A program made the position numbers and the translations under genes. The notes beneath the pieces are model-generated. The model ran no database searches. It had not been told where the DNA came from and saw only the letters and a list, made by a program, of their open reading frames with translations. A stretch of 64,000 bases of DNA from Aphelocoma coerulescens (lineage: Eukaryota > Chordata > Aves > Passeriformes > Corvidae): assembly GCF_041296385.1 (NCBI RefSeq), contig NC_091013.1, positions 68,665,563 to 68,729,562 of the forward strand, given 5' to 3'. Each line of letters begins with the position of its first letter. Within the stretch, counting starts at the first letter, position 1. Positions 61,590 through 64,000 of the stretch are shown here, in pieces.

Positions 61590-64000
61590 AAAGGCTTGAA
61601 TCAGTGTCAGACTTTGAAGATGACATTTTGATGTCATCAGACCTAGAGAGGAATCCAGTGACCTTAGAGATTTCCAGTTTCATGGACAATCCAGAATACC
61701 TGCACAGAGCTGACAGCTATGTCACAGGACTCGCAGGGAAAATGTGGAGCAGCTGAATTCCAGGAATGTACCCCTACCACCAAAAAGGGCATTAAGCTCC
61801 CATGCATAGGAAACAAAATCTTCTTCCCACCTATATAATGAACTGATCCAGTTTATCCTAAAAGAGACACCTACAAGTGATCACCAAATAATCTTTGAAG
61901 AGTATTGGGTTGAATTAATGCAACTGAATCCCACTCTGTTCCCTGTACTGATCTCTCTACTATATCAGCATCTGAGGCACCTCACATGAATATAGAAACT
62001 TCTTTTGAGACGCAGAAGCTTAGGTGACTGTAGTCTGGGCATGACTCCTACCTTGAGTTCTCAAAGATACACATACTTGAATGATACCTGCAAATATAAA
62101 TAGGAATTTAAACCAGAAATAGCATAGCCTGTCTGGAGTTCTTTAGCGATTACAAATGTATAGCAACAAATAGAAACAAATGGGATGTCCTCAAGTATCA
62201 AGTCTATTTTTCCACAGCTGTAGAATGGTAAGTCCAAAGTAAGAAATGTCCTTTCCTCACCTTCACACACACCACAAGCCATGACACACTTTATTTCCCA
62301 TACCAAATGTGGTATTCTTAATACAAAAAAACAGTAGCACCAAAAAACAGCCCTTGACACACCAAGAGTTTAGACAATACCTAAAAGCACCACTGACTTG
62401 AGAATATGCAAATATATGTGACCTGCAAAGTCAAAAAATATGTTATTTCCGAGGCAGCAGTTTGTCCTGGGCATAGTATTAACACTTTTAGCAAAACAAA
62501 ACAAAGACAAAACAAAAGAGACCTCAGATTGTGGTGGGACCCAGGTCAGTGAAAGGTGCACTATGCTTCTTTTAAAGCCACAGGTTTTGGGCTGGCTGGT
62601 CTCTTCAGTAAGCCTAACTTCCTACACCTTGTTCCAGGACTGAAATGAAATCCATAGGCAAAAAGTCCTTAAAATCATGAGGAGTAGATGTTAGTTTTGA
62701 TAAGACATTTATTTTAGCACATAAACAGAATTTAAAAGCCAACTTTTCAGTAACATATGGAATAAATTGGCTGTGTTCATGTAAGAAAAGCCCAAATACT
62801 TTAGATTTCAGTATCAGTTCAAAGTTTTGGATTTATTTATCATTTACAGCATATGTAAACAAGTAATAATACATGAAAGAAAGAAAATAAAAAGCCAAAA
62901 CAAAAAGCAAGCAAACTCTCACAGGAGAGCTTTCTGGATTCTCTAAACAAAAAGATTCTATTTGACTCTATCTGGAAAGCAACAAAAAGAAAATGGCTTT
63001 GAGTTAATGTTCTTCTTAACAGACACACTTGAGGCTCATAAAGCTGAAAAGCAGAGGCTGCCAACAGCTGGAAAGAAACATATACTCTCAAACAAAATTA
63101 TGACCTGATATATAAGACAGAGTTACATCATAAGGATACTTGGCCTGCTAGCCATGTGATTTTTTCCATGCTCTGTCAGCTTAGCAATATTTAATCTGAC
63201 TTCTTTTCAGAACTACTTATTCATAAAAAAGGCTATTATTTATACTGAACACCATTTTAAATCGACCTAAAACAGAGGCATATTGAAAAATTTTAAATTT
63301 TGAGGCACAAAAATATAATTATAACACAATGACATTCTTTCTGGGCTTGAGAGAAAAAAAAAATAAAGGGTCCTGCTTTCAGCTATTTCATTCATCATTT
63401 ATTAATTTTACTACAGTTAAAACTAGTATTAAATAACTTAATCCAGACTTCCTTTAAGAGTCTCACCACAGAGGAGTCCCAGCTGCCATTTCAGGTGTGT
63501 TAACTGGAAGCGTAGCTCAGCAAAATCACTGCTTGGTATCTGCTCGATTCGTACAGAAACTCTGCAGCTGGCTAAGTTTCTGATACCAGAACTCACCTGA
63601 TGCCTAGAGTGCTGTACCTGGGGCTTGTCAGAAGAAATGTGCTCCTGATAGCTCTGAAAACTCAGCACCTATTTCATGCATAATAAACCAGGTAAAGTAT
63701 TCCTCCAGGCCCAGGCCTATTACATTAAGAGCTCAATTCTTGAGGCATGTTCAGAGCACACGCAGTGTATCAATCTCTCCTTAAGGGAGATTGAAGTGTC
63801 CGTCTTTCCATCATTGCACAATGATTAGTGTGATTAGCAAAGATTTTGTACGATGGCCATTTAAGTCCACTCCTTTCTTGGGTGATTAAAGATACTTCTC
63901 CTGCTGTCCCAGGGAATCCCCTCCCCACAGCTCTAGGATGTTCAGAAAAATGTATGTTTCTAGCATAAGACAGGGTGAGGGAAGAATGGAGAAAATGGGA
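61590..64000. other. Unique sequence with a splice-bounded open segment
   Basis: No recognised repeat. On the minus strand a 76-codon open frame (63668 to 63438) contains the splice-bounded candidate microexon described separately. The remaining frames are short and unremarkable. Confidence 0.4.
63597..63653 (-). other. Candidate 57-nt microexon
   Basis: On the minus strand, after GAGTTTTCAG, a 57-nt segment of exactly 19 open codons (begins SYQEHISSDKPQ) ends at the ideal donor CAG|GTGAGT (63599-63591). The frame stays open past it to 63438, where another donor-like site GTG|GTGAGA lies. Coding potential is unproven and no family is recognised. Confidence 0.2.

Overview
This 64 kb window looks like a gene-poor stretch of a bird genome, most likely a songbird. 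The base composition is AT-rich and there is no compact gene layout. Chicken-repeat-1 (CR1) LINE fragments occur in both orientations, some with the avian 8-bp 3' tail repeat. Several solo retroviral LTRs resemble families that I recall as common in songbirds. No complete protein-coding gene, rRNA, tRNA or CRISPR array could be recognised. The window is best read as intergenic or intronic DNA shaped by retrotransposons.

Layout: 1-9,100 is mostly unique AT-rich sequence with a 32-bp tandem duplication at 5.35 kb. A CR1 LINE (about 9.1-11.34 kb, plus strand) still shows endonuclease and reverse-transcriptase segments but has lost most of its catalytic core. A 1.37 kb solo LTR follows at 11.8-13.2 kb, with a GC-rich hairpin and a 21-base C run. 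At 16.0-16.6 kb a 439-bp LTR sits in the 3' tail of a short CR1. From 16.6 to 38 kb there is mainly unique sequence with microsatellites (GATA at 25.9 kb, a GATA-derived array at 29.3 kb), a minus-strand CR1 tail at 28.6 kb, and a few splice-bounded open segments. At 39.5-40.2 kb a CR1 is split by a 534-bp solo LTR, and at 43.0 kb a CR1 fragment carries a fold-back junction. A pair of diverged direct repeats lies near 49.9 and 51.0 kb. At 52.3-54.0 kb a second CR1 is split by a roughly 920-bp LTR-like element. LTRs also occupy about 58.9-59.9 kb and 61.0-61.6 kb.

The repeats give a relative history. CR1 copies are the older layer, and at least three received LTR insertions later. Direct target duplications are readable for five LTR-type insertions, with lengths of 4, 5 or 6 bp, so several retroviral lineages contributed. 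The best leads for unknown content are the splice-bounded open segments (22.9 kb plus; 35.3-36.5 kb minus; 63.6 kb minus), the unclassified direct repeat pair, and the CR1 fold-back. None of the open segments matched a protein family that I could name with confidence.
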